A stretch of 64,000 nt of DNA from Hofstenia miamia (taxonomy: Eukaryota > Xenacoelomorpha > Acoela): NCBI GenBank assembly GCA_004352715.1, contig SCFE01000119.1, forward strand, positions 892,113-956,112, written 5' to 3'. The position numbers and the translations under genes are program-made. How positions within the stretch are numbered: the first letter of the stretch is position 1; each line of letters begins with the position of its first letter. Under the pieces are notes generated by a model. The model made no database searches and had not been told where the DNA came from. It saw only the letters and a list, made by a program, of their open reading frames with translations. This document shows, in pieces, positions 49,100 through 59,627 of the stretch.

Positions 49100-50260
49100 T
49101 TGCACTCTGATAGTTCTTTTATGGAGGATATACCTGCTTCACCACTCGCCCATGTAATAGACGCTTTGTTATCTTCTACACACGTTTCGATAAACACTAC
49201 TCTGTCGCTCACTACACCAGGTGAAAATAGACCTATTATCGATCTAAATTTGTTACAAAGAGTTAATGAACTTGCAATTAGATTACCAGAGTCAGCACAG
49301 CAAAATTTCCTCGATTACTATGTTTCCTTATCACATCTGCCAAAGAGACATATAACTCTTTGCTATTATTAGCCCAGTTTTTGGCACGTAATCGCATTTA
49401 CTTAGAAGATGAACAAGATGATAACGATAACGAAGAAGATCCGCTCGATCTCTCGCATGTAAGCTTGGAGCCGGAATGTATGGAATTTCCGCCAGGAATC
49501 TCAGACCAACCTCTTATTCTGGAACCCGGAACCCCTCCGAATTACGTTTTCCCTAGCATCAAAATTCAATGGGAACTCCTTAACACTCATCATAAACTAC
49601 CTGCTCTATTAAGGCCACGTTTATCACGTTTTCTAAGTTTAAGCCCTTCGTTTCAAAGAAACCAAGGAAATTCCCGGCACATATTAAGGAACACGTTTTG
49701 GCACTTATTTCAGCTTACAAGAAAGCATGTATTATCGAAGAAGCTCCACGTTCTCCGTTCGTATTCAATTGCTTTGCTGTTCAAAAAAACAGACAGAAAA
49801 TCAGATTAGTTGTAGACTTTAGCCCAGTAACTAAACTCTCTCTGCATCCTAAGTTCTTCTTACCAGCCTTCTCTACAGTCATAAAAAAGATACAACCGCC
49901 ACCAGACCACGTGATTATTACAATGGATCTTAAATCTGCGTTTTATCATTTAGACATTGAAGAAAGTCAACGATATAAGACATGTTTCTTATCGCCTGAC
50001 GGTATTAGATATCGATTCACAAAGCTTCCTATGGGTCTGGCAATATCCCCGTTTGCATCTCAGATGTTTCTGGACTACATCCTATCTCCGATTAAACCAC
50101 TATGTAGTCTATGCTGGGGACACATCGACAACATTATATTAATTTTCCAAATGAGTAATTACAAGCCCATAAATGATTATATCGAATTCCTTCAGTCTTG
50201 CGGAAGCCAATTTCAGGAAGACAAGTCAAACAGGAATCATTACAAGAAGCAGAAGTGCTA
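49100..50260 (+). pseudogene. Reverse-transcriptase ORF of the inserted retroelement, broken
   Basis: An acidic leader (49100-49600) precedes a reverse transcriptase (about 49636-50260). Fingers/palm motifs are SPFVFNCFAVQK, KIRLVVDFSP, ITMDLKSAFYHLDI (catalytic Asp of motif A) and FTKLPMGLAISPFASQMF (motif B). Motif C reads GHIDNIIL, so the usual DD pair is D-N. The RLVVDFS / DLxxAFYHL / PMGxxxSPF combination is closest, from memory, to hepadnavirus-like and DIRS-like reverse transcriptases rather than LINE, Gypsy or Copia. Breaks: a frame change near 49370 between leader and enzyme, another near 49635, and loss of frame after about 50150, so thumb and RNase H are absent. Not functional. Confidence 0.6.
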
Positions 50261-50396
50261 GGCTTCAACATTAGTCTCCCTAAATCACAAAAAGCACTTA
50301 CGCAGCAAAGAGTCTTAATAATAGGCTCAATACTAGCAATGGATCTTACCCAAGTATCTGGAAAACTTCAAGAGAGAATCCTGGGTCATCTAGTTT

Positions 50397-50442
50397 TTTT
50401 AGTTCCCGATTTGATATCACCTGGAGAAGAGAATAAATTTAG
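50397..50442. repeat. Right 46-bp target-site duplication
   Basis: Same sequence as 48283-48328 with one substitution. The LINE endonuclease frame continues directly from it. Confidence 0.9.
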
Positions 50443-51670
50443 CACATTTGAAGAAGGTTTTGATCAGCCTTTACATTTTGTTTGTAGCTCTATAATAAAC
50501 TTACATTCAAGAGTAATTCTTCACATTTGTATCTATATACCTCCCATTGGCAGCAGACCTCAAATTTCTGAAATTGGTTGTGCTTTTAAAATCATTTTCA
50601 AAGCGATTAAGGAATATGCTTTATTACACAACATCACATCAACCCAGGTTATCTGTTGTGGTGACTTTAATATTCCTAACGTAGCTTGGAATAGCTATTA
50701 CTCTACTATTCAGTTCGATAGAGATCTAATTGATTTGTTGGAGGAATAGCACATAGAACAAGTTGTAAGTTTCTCAACACATGAATCTGGAAATATTCTT
50801 GATCTTGTCCTTGTTAATAACGTTGATTTGAATAATTTGGAAACTATCAAACCGTATCTAACTTTTCCGATCATGCTTTAATACATCTTAACTGCAATTT
50901 TGCAGCCTGGAATGAATTTTTTGTGAAAAAAGAAAACCTAAACGAAATTTGCGCTGGTCTGCAGCTAACGATGATCTAAGCCTTGATGATTTTGTGGAAA
51001 CTTGTTACTCTTCTTTACTTGAAATATTAATGAAACATCTATCTAAGGGCTGCACTCTTTCATCTATAAAGACTATAAAATATCTTGGAATCTATATTAA
51101 TACTAACCTAAAATTCACTTATCATCTTTCACAAAAAATCAGATCAGCCAACTACGTATCTCTTCAATTAAAGCGCAACATACATCTTAACAACAACTGG
51201 ACATCTAAACTTCAGCTCTATAGATTTTTAGTATTGTCCAAACTAACATACGCTTCTCAAACTTGGGTTCCTTCAATGCTTGATGCCAAAAAATTAGCGC
51301 GCCTACAATCCCGCTTTTCGCGATGGATATAAAATTCGTCTTCGAAAAATAAAATTATTACCTTTAACTCTTTGTTTGCAAATTCTGGATTTAACATTGC
51401 TTAACAAACTTCTGCGAGAAAATTACTCTTTTGCTTCACACTTTATAAAATTTTATCACTCTTCGAGAATTGGTTTACGTTCATCAGATAAACAAATATT
51501 TCAATGTACATCATTGAAAAAATCAAATTCGCAGAAATTTTATTTTAATCGCATATTTTCTTTGGGCATTTTATTGACTTGCATACTGACATTAATCTAT
51601 TTGATTCTAGACCATTGGGAAGAAGCAGTTATACAAGAAATTTTGGCCATACTTTTTGACGGTATTTGAC
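50443..51670 (+). pseudogene. LINE ORF2 remainder: endonuclease C-terminus and RT C-terminal region
   Basis: Endonuclease motifs VICCGDFNIPNVAWNS and ESGNILDLVLVNN (50650-50830) are followed, after damage, by KYLGIYINTNLKFTYHL, LVLSKLTYASQTWVPSML and KKLARLQSRFSRWI (51080-51330), the region following the RT palm in LINEs. The palm with its YADD box is deleted. Confidence 0.75.
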
Positions 51671-51788
51671 AAACTTAACACTTGTAGTCACTTCTGCAAT
51701 GCATGTCATATTAACGATAAATATGGTCGCTACTGCTAATAAGGAAACTTCTATTTTAATTTTGTAGTGACTTAAATGTGCCTAAGTC

Positions 51789-51789
<1 letters not shown>

Positions 51790-51825
<36 letters not shown>
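51790..51825. repeat. (ATT)n microsatellite at the LINE 3' end
   Basis: About eleven att/tta units, directly after the LINE 3' UTR. Confidence 0.9.
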
Positions 51826-52500
51826 ATCATCATCATAATGGCGCTGAATAGCTGATTTTCGGGGACTTTGGTGTATTCAGCTTCGTTATGCAATGCTTCA
51901 ATTGTGCAGTAAGTTTGGGCAAGATAGGGTCATTAGCTAAGGAGATAGGGGTTTCCAAATTTTGCCAAAATGAACTATAATAAGGGGGCTGAATATAAGC
52001 TAAATTGAACTATTATAATGGCGCTAAATATAACAAAGGGTCTATTATAAGGGCGCTTAATATGTTATTGTAATTTCTTATTGAATATTAGTATATCTAA
52101 CTGTTTAGGGTTATATACATATAAAGTCAATTATTGATGCATTTAAAAGTATGCATTTAATGAACTTCTTGAAATAGTATTTTCAGCTAAGACACAATAA
52201 GTTTGACACAATTTTCAGGGATTTAATTATTTCGTATTTGGTTAAGTCTTTGTAGTTCTTTTGTAATTAAATGCATGAAGATTTAAACGGAAAAAAATTC
52301 ACATTCGGTAAAAAATTACTGAAGTTTTTCTACTCCGTTCAGACCTAATCCGATGGAATTTGTATATAACATTAAACTTAGTAAACTCAAGTAAGAGAAT
52401 ATATATTACATTATAAGTTAGAAGTCATTTCTTAGATGCGTAGATTTTCTTACATACCTATTTATAGGTTAAACTTTATGAGAATATACATGGTTTCTTC
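51826..52500. other. Non-coding, short degenerate motif repeated
   Basis: Variants of ataatggcgctgaata recur at about 51836, 51980, 52010 and 52048. No gene seen. Confidence 0.4.
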
Positions 52501-52907
52501 AATTTTTTGGATTGCAGCTTGTCAATTTGGAGCTAATTGATGACGTGGGTCAATCTATCAAGCTCGATTTCTCAGGAGAATGTGATGAAGAAGTAGATGA
52601 AAAGCGAAGGAAAATAGAAAAAGTTCTCTACATTAAACAATTTACCAAAATTGTATCTTATCAGAAAGTTTAGACGTCAAATGAAAGAAGAAAATTTGCA
52701 AATTTTCTCTACAATAAAAAATGGAGGAGCATATGTTTCTGTAGGCAAAGAACTCATAAATGTCGTGAGAAAAATTTTTTTGGCCGGTAAGTAGCAATTT
52801 ATGCTAGATTAAGAGCAATTGATCAAATTGATTCACCTAAAAAATAGTTAAGAAATAATGAAATTATATATATATATATATATATATATTTTTTCTGTTA
52901 ACAGAAN

Positions 52908-52944
<37 letters not shown>

Positions 52945-53663
52945 AAATATATTTTATCATATATTCCTGTTTTCTCATATTTGTGCCTGTCCCAAGTTAA
53001 TACCAAGCATGTGTTTGTCAAAATTTTGTCTCAAAATTTTAGGTAGCAATTCAAACATGATTTTATCATTAAAATCTCTGGGGACGGTGCAAAGTTTACG
53101 CACACACGATATGGTACAGCTGAGTATGTCGGTGATTCCCAATCATAGCAATGAATCATTTAACAGTGCAGACGCCTGCCACACAATTGCAATTGCCAAA
53201 GGGGGCGAGATTATGATTCTTTGCATAGTGCATTTGGGTAAATAATTCTAAAAATATTTATAATATAAACTATTTTAGAGAGTTTTTTGCTGAAATTAAT
53301 CTTATGTTGAAAGAAGAGAAGATTGTCACCAATGGAAGTCAATGTCATTTCAAATACATTCTAACTGGTGATATGAAGTTCTTATTAACGGCTTTGGGAT
53401 TACAATTTGCCAATGAAACCTACTGTTGTATATATTGCATCATTAATAAAAACGATCGTCAAAATGTCATTTCCCTTGGATTACTATGAAAGCGCAGAAT
53501 GGAGAACACCCATGAACCAATCTCTGGGGGAAATTTGGTAAAAAAGAGTGTCAATTCTCAACTTTGACCTCAATAACGTTGTAATAGATGAGTTTCTTTT
53601 ATTTTTGAGGTAGATTTATTTATTCATTCACGATTATATTTATATTGATACATCTATGACATA

Positions 53664-55051
53664 CAGTAGCGGCCAAAAGTCTGAGCCCACCCGGCACTGA
53701 CAGCCATATATCATGCTATATTCATTTTCTCCGCTTTGGGTGCAAGCAATATATTATCATTTAAAATTTGCCGCCATTTGATGCAAAATGCTTTGATCTG
53801 CGTTCTGTTTCAGCACATGCGGCGTGCCTGGATGGAGCTCTCTGTAGGCAAGCGTGCGCAGATTCAGCTCTTGGTTGAAGATGGATACAGTCAACGGCAG
53901 ATCGCCAAGAGACTGGGAGTTTCAAGAGGCGCTGTCCGCCGTCACTTGGCTCGGTCTGCTACAGAAACAAGCCCGCTTAGGTCAAGAAAACGGACTGGGA
54001 GGCCGCGGAAAACAACCGAGAGGGATGACAACGNNNNNNNNNNNNNNNNNNNNNNNNNNNNNNNNNNNNNNNNNNNNNNNNNNNNNNNNNNNNNNNNNNN
54101 NNNNNNNNNNNNNNNNNNNNNNNNNNNNNNNNNNNNNNNNNNNNNNNNNNNNNNNNNNNNNNNNNNNNNNNNNNNNNNNNNNNNNNNNNNNNNNNNNNNN
54201 NNNNNNNNNNNNNNNNNNNNNNNNNNNNNNNNNNNNNNNNNNNNNNNNNNNNNNNNNNNNNNNNNNNNNNNNNNNNNNNNNNNNNNNNNNNNNNNNNNNN
54301 NNNNNNNNNNNNNNNNNNNNNNNNNNNNNNNNNNNNNNNNNNNNNNNNNNNNNNNNNNNNNNNNNNNNNNNNNNNNNNNNNNNNNNNNNNNNNNNNNNNN
54401 NNNNNNNNNNNNNNNNNNNNNNNNNNNNNNNNNNNNNNNNNNNNNNNNNNNNNNNNNNNNNNNNNNNNNNNNNNNNNNNNNNNNNNNNNNNNNNNNNNNN
54501 NNNNNNNNNNNNNNNNNNNNNNNNNNNNNNNNNNNNNNNNNNNNNNNNNNNNNNNNNNNNNNNNNNNNNNNNNNNNNNNNNNNNNNNNNNNNNNNNNNNN
54601 NNNNNNNNNNNNNNNNNNNNNNNNNNNNNNNNNNNNNNNNNNNNNNNNNNNNNNNNNNNNNNNNNNNNNNNNNNNNNNNNNNNNNNNNNNNNNNNNNNNN
54701 NNNNNNNNNNNNNNNNNNNNNNNNNNNNNNNNNNNNNNNNNNNNNNNNNNNNNNNNNNNNNNNNNNNNNNNNNNNNNNNNNNNNNNNNNNNNNNNNNNNN
54801 NNNNNNNNNNNNNNNNNNNNNNNNNNNNNNNNNNNNNNNNNNNNNNNNNNNNNNNNNNNNNNNNNNNNNNNNNNNNNNNNNNNNNNNNNNNNNNNNNNNN
54901 NNNNNNNNNNNNNNNNNNNNNNNNNNNNNNNNNNNNNNNNNNNNNNNNNNNNNNNNNNNNNNNNNNNNNNNNNNNNNNNNNNNNNNNNNNNNNNNNNNNN
55001 NNNNNNNNNNNNNNNNNNNNNNGGGTGGGCTCAGACTTTTGGCCGCTACTG
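53664..55051 (+). mobile_element. Tc1-type transposon with 29-bp perfect inverted repeats and TA duplication
   Basis: The left end cagtagcggccaaaagtctgagcccaccc (53664-53692) is matched exactly, inverted, at 55023-55051. TA sits outside both ends (53662-53663, 55052-55053). With the 989-N gap the length is about 1.39 kb, normal for Tc1. Its higher GC and undamaged ends suggest a recent arrival. Confidence 0.95.
53820..54033 (+). CDS. Tc1 transposase, N-terminal DNA-binding part (continues into gap)
   Basis: Open frame with WMELSVGKRAQIQLLVEDGY, SQRQIAKRLGVSRGAVRRHL (paired-like HTH) and SRKRTGRPRKTTERDD, the GRPR AT-hook-like linker between the two HTHs of Tc1 transposases. The catalytic DDE part is hidden in N 54034-55022. 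The likely start is the Met of MRRAWMELS near 53818. Apparent downstream ORF ends beyond the gap are arbitrary. Confidence 0.9.
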
Positions 55052-55640
55052 TATATATATTTAGTTTACTTCTAACTATGGTTGAGTTGGGCTTTTTTTA
55101 ATTTCTGTACGCAGAACATAGTTGCTTGTAAAATCAATCTATAAATATAAATCACAAAACATATTTTAAAAATACGTAACAACTTTTCAAACCTTTTTTG
55201 GAATACCTTCATACTCTAGATTGTATGGGCAAAATAGCGGGAAAACATACTGTGCATTTATCAACGTTCATTGCCACTGCTTGTTGGTTAGTATCACTGA
55301 ATGCGTATATTTCCGATAAAAAAAGCAAACCCAAAATCGAAATGTCTCTATTAAATCTATCAGAAAGGTCGAGACTTTTCCAAGGGCTATATATGACCGA
55401 CTTTGTTTATGGTTCAAATGACTCTAAGTTGCTGATTTCAAATCTGTGGTAGGCTAGGATGTATCGTTATACGTAGATTTCATTGAATTTTGAAGAATCA
55501 TGCAGCAATGATATATTCAATTTAGCAAGGACATTTACCAACCTATATTTGAAAAGCGTAGTTGTATGGCTACACATCAAAGACACAATTAGTCCTTACA
55601 TGCACATTTTAGGTAATTTCTGTGTGATGATGTTAATTAA

Positions 55641-56250
55641 TTATCTATTTTTCTACTGTCAAAATTTAATTTTTTCCCATTTTTATAGATAGTTTTTGTT
55701 TTGTACTTTAAAGTGATTAATATTGTTAAGTCTGAAAGTGGTATATTACAGGGTATCAGATTTAAATCAAATAATAAAAATAAAAAAACCACTTGATTTT
55801 TATATTGCCCAGTGGCGTATTTAGGGGGGCATTTTGACAAAAATTCAATGAAAAAAATCCAAAGGCGGTCCCTTTAGTGCGGTCACCAGAACGTGGCAAT
55901 AAAGAATAAAATAGATATGAAAACGAATACATGTAAATAATGACGCAATCCACTTTCACTTCCACCACATTCTTTTGCTTGTCCGCTCCGCTCAGCACGT
56001 AACCTTGTATAAATTGTATTAAATTTCATTTTACCCTCAATTGTCTTTGCCGTGCAACATTGTTACATTATTGTACAGTAAGTTTATTTGTGGATTTCAT
56101 ATATTACATATATTTACAAATTTTATTTAAAAATTTATATAATTACATTTAGATTTAGTATTCTTTCCATTGCAACATTATAACACTTTTGCACAGTAAG
56201 TTTTTTTGTGAATTTTATATTACATACATTTAGTAAAATGAGAAAAGTAA
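55641..56250. other. Non-coding, with a possible hAT-like element end
   Basis: The phrase cagtggcgtatttagggggg at about 55810 resembles hAT-type ends (CAGTGGCGTA...). No matching second end was found. The rest is AT-rich. Confidence 0.3.
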
Positions 56251-56251
56251 T

Positions 56252-56710
56252 ATGCCAGAATTAAAAAACTGGAATATGCTATTTCAAACAAAAAAAGAAT
56301 TTCACAAAAGTGTTGAAATTTGTAATTTTGTGTCAGGTAGTATAAAGCAGGTTCTTGGAGATGGTAGTTGCTTTTTTCATTGCATTTCATATATATTATT
56401 TTTATGCATTGATTTCTCTCAACTAATTAGAAAAAAATATGTGATTTTATTGCAACGAATTATGAATTATTATGTGTTGAACAGGATTACTTTGAAACAT
56501 CACAAATGCGAAATGTCAATACTTGGGCATCAGAAGTCGAGGTTTTAGCAGCAGGTTTAATGCTAAAAGCAAAATTTTTCTTATATGACATGTAACATAA
56601 ACAATGGAAGCCAACATTTATTGAAGGACAAGAATATAACAAACAGTACTATTTACAATACTTTCACAATGTCCATTTCAATATAATTGAACATATAAAT
56701 TTTGCAAGGC
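56252..56710 (+). pseudogene. OTU-like cysteine protease domain of the Helitron
   Basis: SIKQVLGDGSCFFHCISYIL contains the OTU catalytic D-G-x-C-F-F motif. Continuing in another frame, WASEVEVLAAGLMLKAKFFL is the conserved middle (WGxxxELxAxAxLL). The closing His region, HNVHFNIIEHI, is near 56670-56700. Animal Helitrons of the OTU type carry such a domain. It is unclear whether it acts as a deubiquitinase. Broken by a frame change near 56470 and a stop near 56595. Confidence 0.75.
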
Positions 56711-57028
56711 AAACCAAGAATACCTTTAAAGAGTTGCGCGACTGAAGACACAGTTTGTGTACCTTCCAAAAACCCCTTGTAACTAAGCAATTTAAAATGA
56801 ATTTATTTGAGAAGGAATTAACAAAAATATCAGAATTGGTCTATTGTGTTTTGTGTAATAGATCATGGTTTAAATACAACATGTACCGAATTTATTAAAA
56901 AGAAACTAAGTGAAGATTTATTTGAAAATTTATATAATTACATTTTTAACAAAAATTATTTTAATTGTCATTGCTGTTATGAAGCAATAATATCTAATAA
57001 TATTCCTCTTTACTGAAAATTTAACATA

Positions 57029-57789
57029 ATGTATCCTAGTGAGAATGAAATTTTAAAAACGTTAAATTGTTTAGAAGAGCTATTCCTTTCCACTAGGATA
57101 CCATTCATGCAAATAAGAGAAAGCAATGACTTAGGCCAACCTCATTCAAAAGGTTCCGTAATTGTAATACCTAATGACATTATGCAAAACATAAGCAAAT
57201 TACCAAGTAATCCGCAACAGGATATGGTAATTTCTGCTAAATTAAAAAAACCAAATGAATATATATAAATATATGTTTTGCAATATTAGACCCAAATTCA
57301 TCTATGAAGGCGCACAATATTTAATTAATAATTGTGAACTTTGGTCATCAATTATATTGGATAATGATTGGCTCAATTGCTTCAATACAATTTGTGACTT
57401 TGCAAATTTTAACAATACCTTCAATAGTGAATTTCATGACAGTTTGCTACTTGATGAAGCATTATTTACTAATTTTCCCATTTCAATACATCCTAGGGTA
57501 AATAGCAAACCTGTATCAATTTTGCAAGGACAAAAGCTAAATAGCTTTTCCCAGTATATAAATGAGCAAGAACTTTTTATTTCTGATAAAATTTAAAGTA
57601 CAATCAAGGTTGAATGTTATAACTCAATATTTTTTTTTCAAATTTATGAAATCCATTTTAAAACAAGTTTACAATAACTATTCTTTTTACATTAGTAGAA
57701 TGGCACTTAGAGAAAACATGCAACAGCTAAGTAATGACAACATCAAACAAGTGATTATGAAAGGTCAGGACGTCTTGGCACATATATAA
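57029..57789 (+). pseudogene. Helitron-like N-terminal domain
   Basis: LNCLEELFLSTRIPFMQIRE, then HSKGSVIVIPNDIMQNISKL and LPSNPQQDMVI match the Helitron N domain (LE..LIS.RIPFMQI, G.VVNVP.D). In the next frame RPKFIYEGAQYLINNCELW matches the NxxYRPxxVxxALxYLxxNN region. Confidence 0.75.
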
Positions 57790-58217
57790 TCGTTACTCGA
57801 CCCAGGTCTACCCTTGCAGCCAGTCCACATTTTAGTCAGTCCAGGGTCAGTAGTTATGCTGACTATAATGAATTGTGGGAAGCTTTACTCACGAGGAGCC
57901 GCGAGAAGACTAGCAAGAACATTGACGCTGCACTTGAAAGTCTCGAATATGGGGTCGGCAATATAAACCAGTCACTAATTAACGATCTTAGAAACGTTTT
58001 TGGAGCTGCTCCTGTTATCACGAATCTACCTAAGGCGATTGATCATCCTACAACTTCAGCTGCCCTCCGAGTCGGCCAAATAGTAGAAGAGCTAACCTCA
58101 GCAACTGCCGATCCTGACTCACCTCCTGATCCACCGGCCACTCCTAAAAGGAAGAGCGCTGCATCTCCTCAAAAGGCAACCAGTCCTGCCCCGAAGCGAA
58201 CACGAAAAAAAAAAGAT
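57790..58217 (+). mobile_element. GC-richer gag-like insert within the Helitron, ending in A10
   Basis: The Helitron coding sequence breaks off near 57789 and resumes exactly at 58218 (FLKSIRGSPQY). The insert carries a 118-codon ORF (57873-58229) with LWEALLTRSREKTSKNIDAA, LRVGQIVEELTSATADPDSP and a Pro/Ser/Lys-rich basic tail (SPAPKRTRKKK). Its composition is far less AT-rich than the Helitron. It ends in ten adenines, as expected of a retrotransposed copy or simply of Lys codons. The family was not recognised; it resembles the gag of the element at 48329 in style. Confidence 0.5.
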
Positions 58218-59627
58218 ATAGATTTCTAAAATCAATAAGAGGTAGTCCGCAGTACATTAAGGATTGCAATAAAGAACTTTATGCAATGATTAGGCAAATT
58301 GGGATGCCAACCCTTTTTTAACCTTATCATCTGTTGAATATTTATGGGAAGATCTAACAGAATTCATTTTAAAAACAACAAAGCAAGAAATTCGAACATT
58401 AAGTAAAATTCAAAAACATCTTTTGTTCAAGAAATATCCAGTTTTGTCATCTAGATATTTGCATGAAAAAATGAATATTTTTCTAATATTTTCTTAAAAT
58501 TGGTATAATAGGAAATGTCAAGGATTACTGGTAAAGGTGTGAATTTCAACATAGAGGTAATCTGCAAATTCACTGCTTACTTTGGATAGAAAATCCCAAT
58601 ATATACTGGTGACAATGAGTTTGAAGTAAGTTGTTACATTGATTCTGTAAGAACAGTTAGTGATAATATAAATGCTGACTTAATAAAGCTTCAAAAACAT
58701 CATTGCAGCTTTTCTTGCAAGAGAAATGATAAATGTAGGTATCAATTTCCGAAATTTTTTATGGACAAGACAAGAATAACTAAACCCAGGCAACATGTTA
58801 CTGACAAAGAAAAGATCTATTATAAGCAAGTTATGCGCAAAATTCAAAAATTACTTTTTGCAACTATTATTGAATCATCAAGAACTTTTGAGAAATTTTT
58901 GGAAAAACTAAATTTATTTCTGCAAGACTACCTTCAAACAATCAGTGCATTTTTAAAAAAACCAAGGTTATATCTTAAAAGATCTATCAGCCAATGCTAT
59001 GTAAACAATTAATACGAAAAAATATTAAAAATGTGGAAAGGAAACATAGATGTATCATTTGTGTTGGATTCATTTGAATGTGCTTCACATATTGTTAAGT
59101 ACATTTCAAAAAATAGTAGAATGAGTGTTTTTTTAAAGAAAATTAATGAAAATTTTCTAAATAAACCTCTCAAAATCAGAATGAAGGAAATTGCAAAAAC
59201 TTCATTACTACAACAAAGGTATTAATATATGAAGCCATTTACTATCTTCTACAACTACCATATAAAGCTAGTTCTAGAACATCGATTTATTATTAATACA
59301 TATCCTCTTTCAAAAAAATTTGTTTTATTGAAAAAATTATCAATAATAGATGAACAAAATAAAAATGATCTCTTTAATAAAAAAATAGTAGAATATTATA
59401 AAATAAGACCAGTTGAATTAGAAAAAGAATGTTTAGCCTCTTTTTTGCGGAAATTTTGATATCATCTATTCAAGACCGAAAACATCAAAAAATGACATTT
59501 ACCATCTTGAAGGGAAAAAATTTTTAAGGAGAAGGATGTACAGTAAAGTGATACGCTATGTTGGTTTTCCTGAAAGTAAGGATGTTGAAAATTATTGTCG
59601 TGAACATCTATTGTCTTTTAGCAAGCC
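58218..59627 (+). pseudogene. Helitron Rep-region relic
   Basis: SIRGSPQYIKDCNKELYAMI and RQIGMPTLF (58224-58320) are a signature of Helitron Rep proteins (RGSPxYW...AMIRQLGxPTxF). Later KCRYQFPKFF follows a Cys pair (CRxxFP), then DVSFVLDSFECASHIVKYIS (VxNPYxxAxYVxxYI) and YVGFPESKDVENYCREHLL. The Rep HUH and catalytic Tyr part is partly preserved in damaged form. Confidence 0.75.

Larger units (their letters stand above)
48329..50396 (+). mobile_element. 2.07-kb retroelement (gag-like ORF plus reverse transcriptase) inserted in the LINE, bounded by 46-bp direct repeats
   Basis: LINE coding sequence stops at 48328 and resumes at 50397 with a 46-bp repeated segment (one mismatch) on both sides, so this is a discrete insertion. 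It carries a gag-like ORF (48378-48977) and a reverse-transcriptase ORF (about 49100-50260). The base composition is distinctly less AT-rich than the host. No LTR, integrase, tyrosine recombinase, APE endonuclease or poly(A) tail was seen. The copy looks truncated at one or both ends. Confidence 0.8.
47224..51825 (+). mobile_element. CR1/L2-like LINE with (ATT)n tail, internally deleted and interrupted
   Basis: Order on the plus strand: ORF1 with a PHD-like Cys/His zinc region (47224-about 47690), ORF2 endonuclease N-terminus (about 48050-48328), an inserted 2.07-kb retroelement, endonuclease C-terminus (50397-about 50940) and the reverse transcriptase C-terminal end (about 50950-51670). The reverse-transcriptase core is missing by deletion. 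The 3' end is a simple (ATT)n run at 51790-51825, as in several L2/CR1/I-type LINEs. Confidence 0.8.
52500..55640 (+). pseudogene. Relic of a second uncharacterised transposon-associated gene, split by a Tc1 element
   Basis: Before the Tc1: SLKSLGTVQSLRTHDMVQLS in mixed frames (ISGDGAKF...THDMVQLSMSVI), CHTIAIAKGGE, then LTGDMKFLLTALGLQ and CCIYCIINKNDRQ. After it: LLNLSERSRLF, ARTFTNLYLK and ISPYMHILG. From memory these match a repetitive family whose members carry IKISGDGAK, LLSFS, NHTIAI, GGDYKFLL, CIWCKVNKKDRW and TPYMHxLVxH motifs and that is common in cnidarian and arthropod genomes. Its enzymatic function is unknown to me. Several stops and frame changes show decay. Confidence 0.6.
56250..59627 (+). 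mobile_element. Helitron relic with OTU and Helitron-like N/Rep segments
   Basis: In order: an OTU-type cysteine protease domain (56252-56700), the Helitron-like N-terminal domain (57029-57789), a gag-like foreign insert (57790-58217), the Rep-proximal part (58218-59030) and the region leading to YVVKYI/NYYREQL motifs (59031-59627). There a minus-strand LINE fragment cuts in. Many stops and frame changes. No helicase domain remains in the window and termini were not found. Confidence 0.75.

Noticed and set aside
51826-52080. Repeated ataatggcgctgaata phrases as a tandem array
   Set aside because: Too irregular in spacing and sequence to call a satellite or regulatory array.
53736-55101. ORFs of 415-442 codons
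   Set aside because: Mostly N. Only the first ~70 codons of one frame are Tc1 transposase; the second frame is an overlap shadow.
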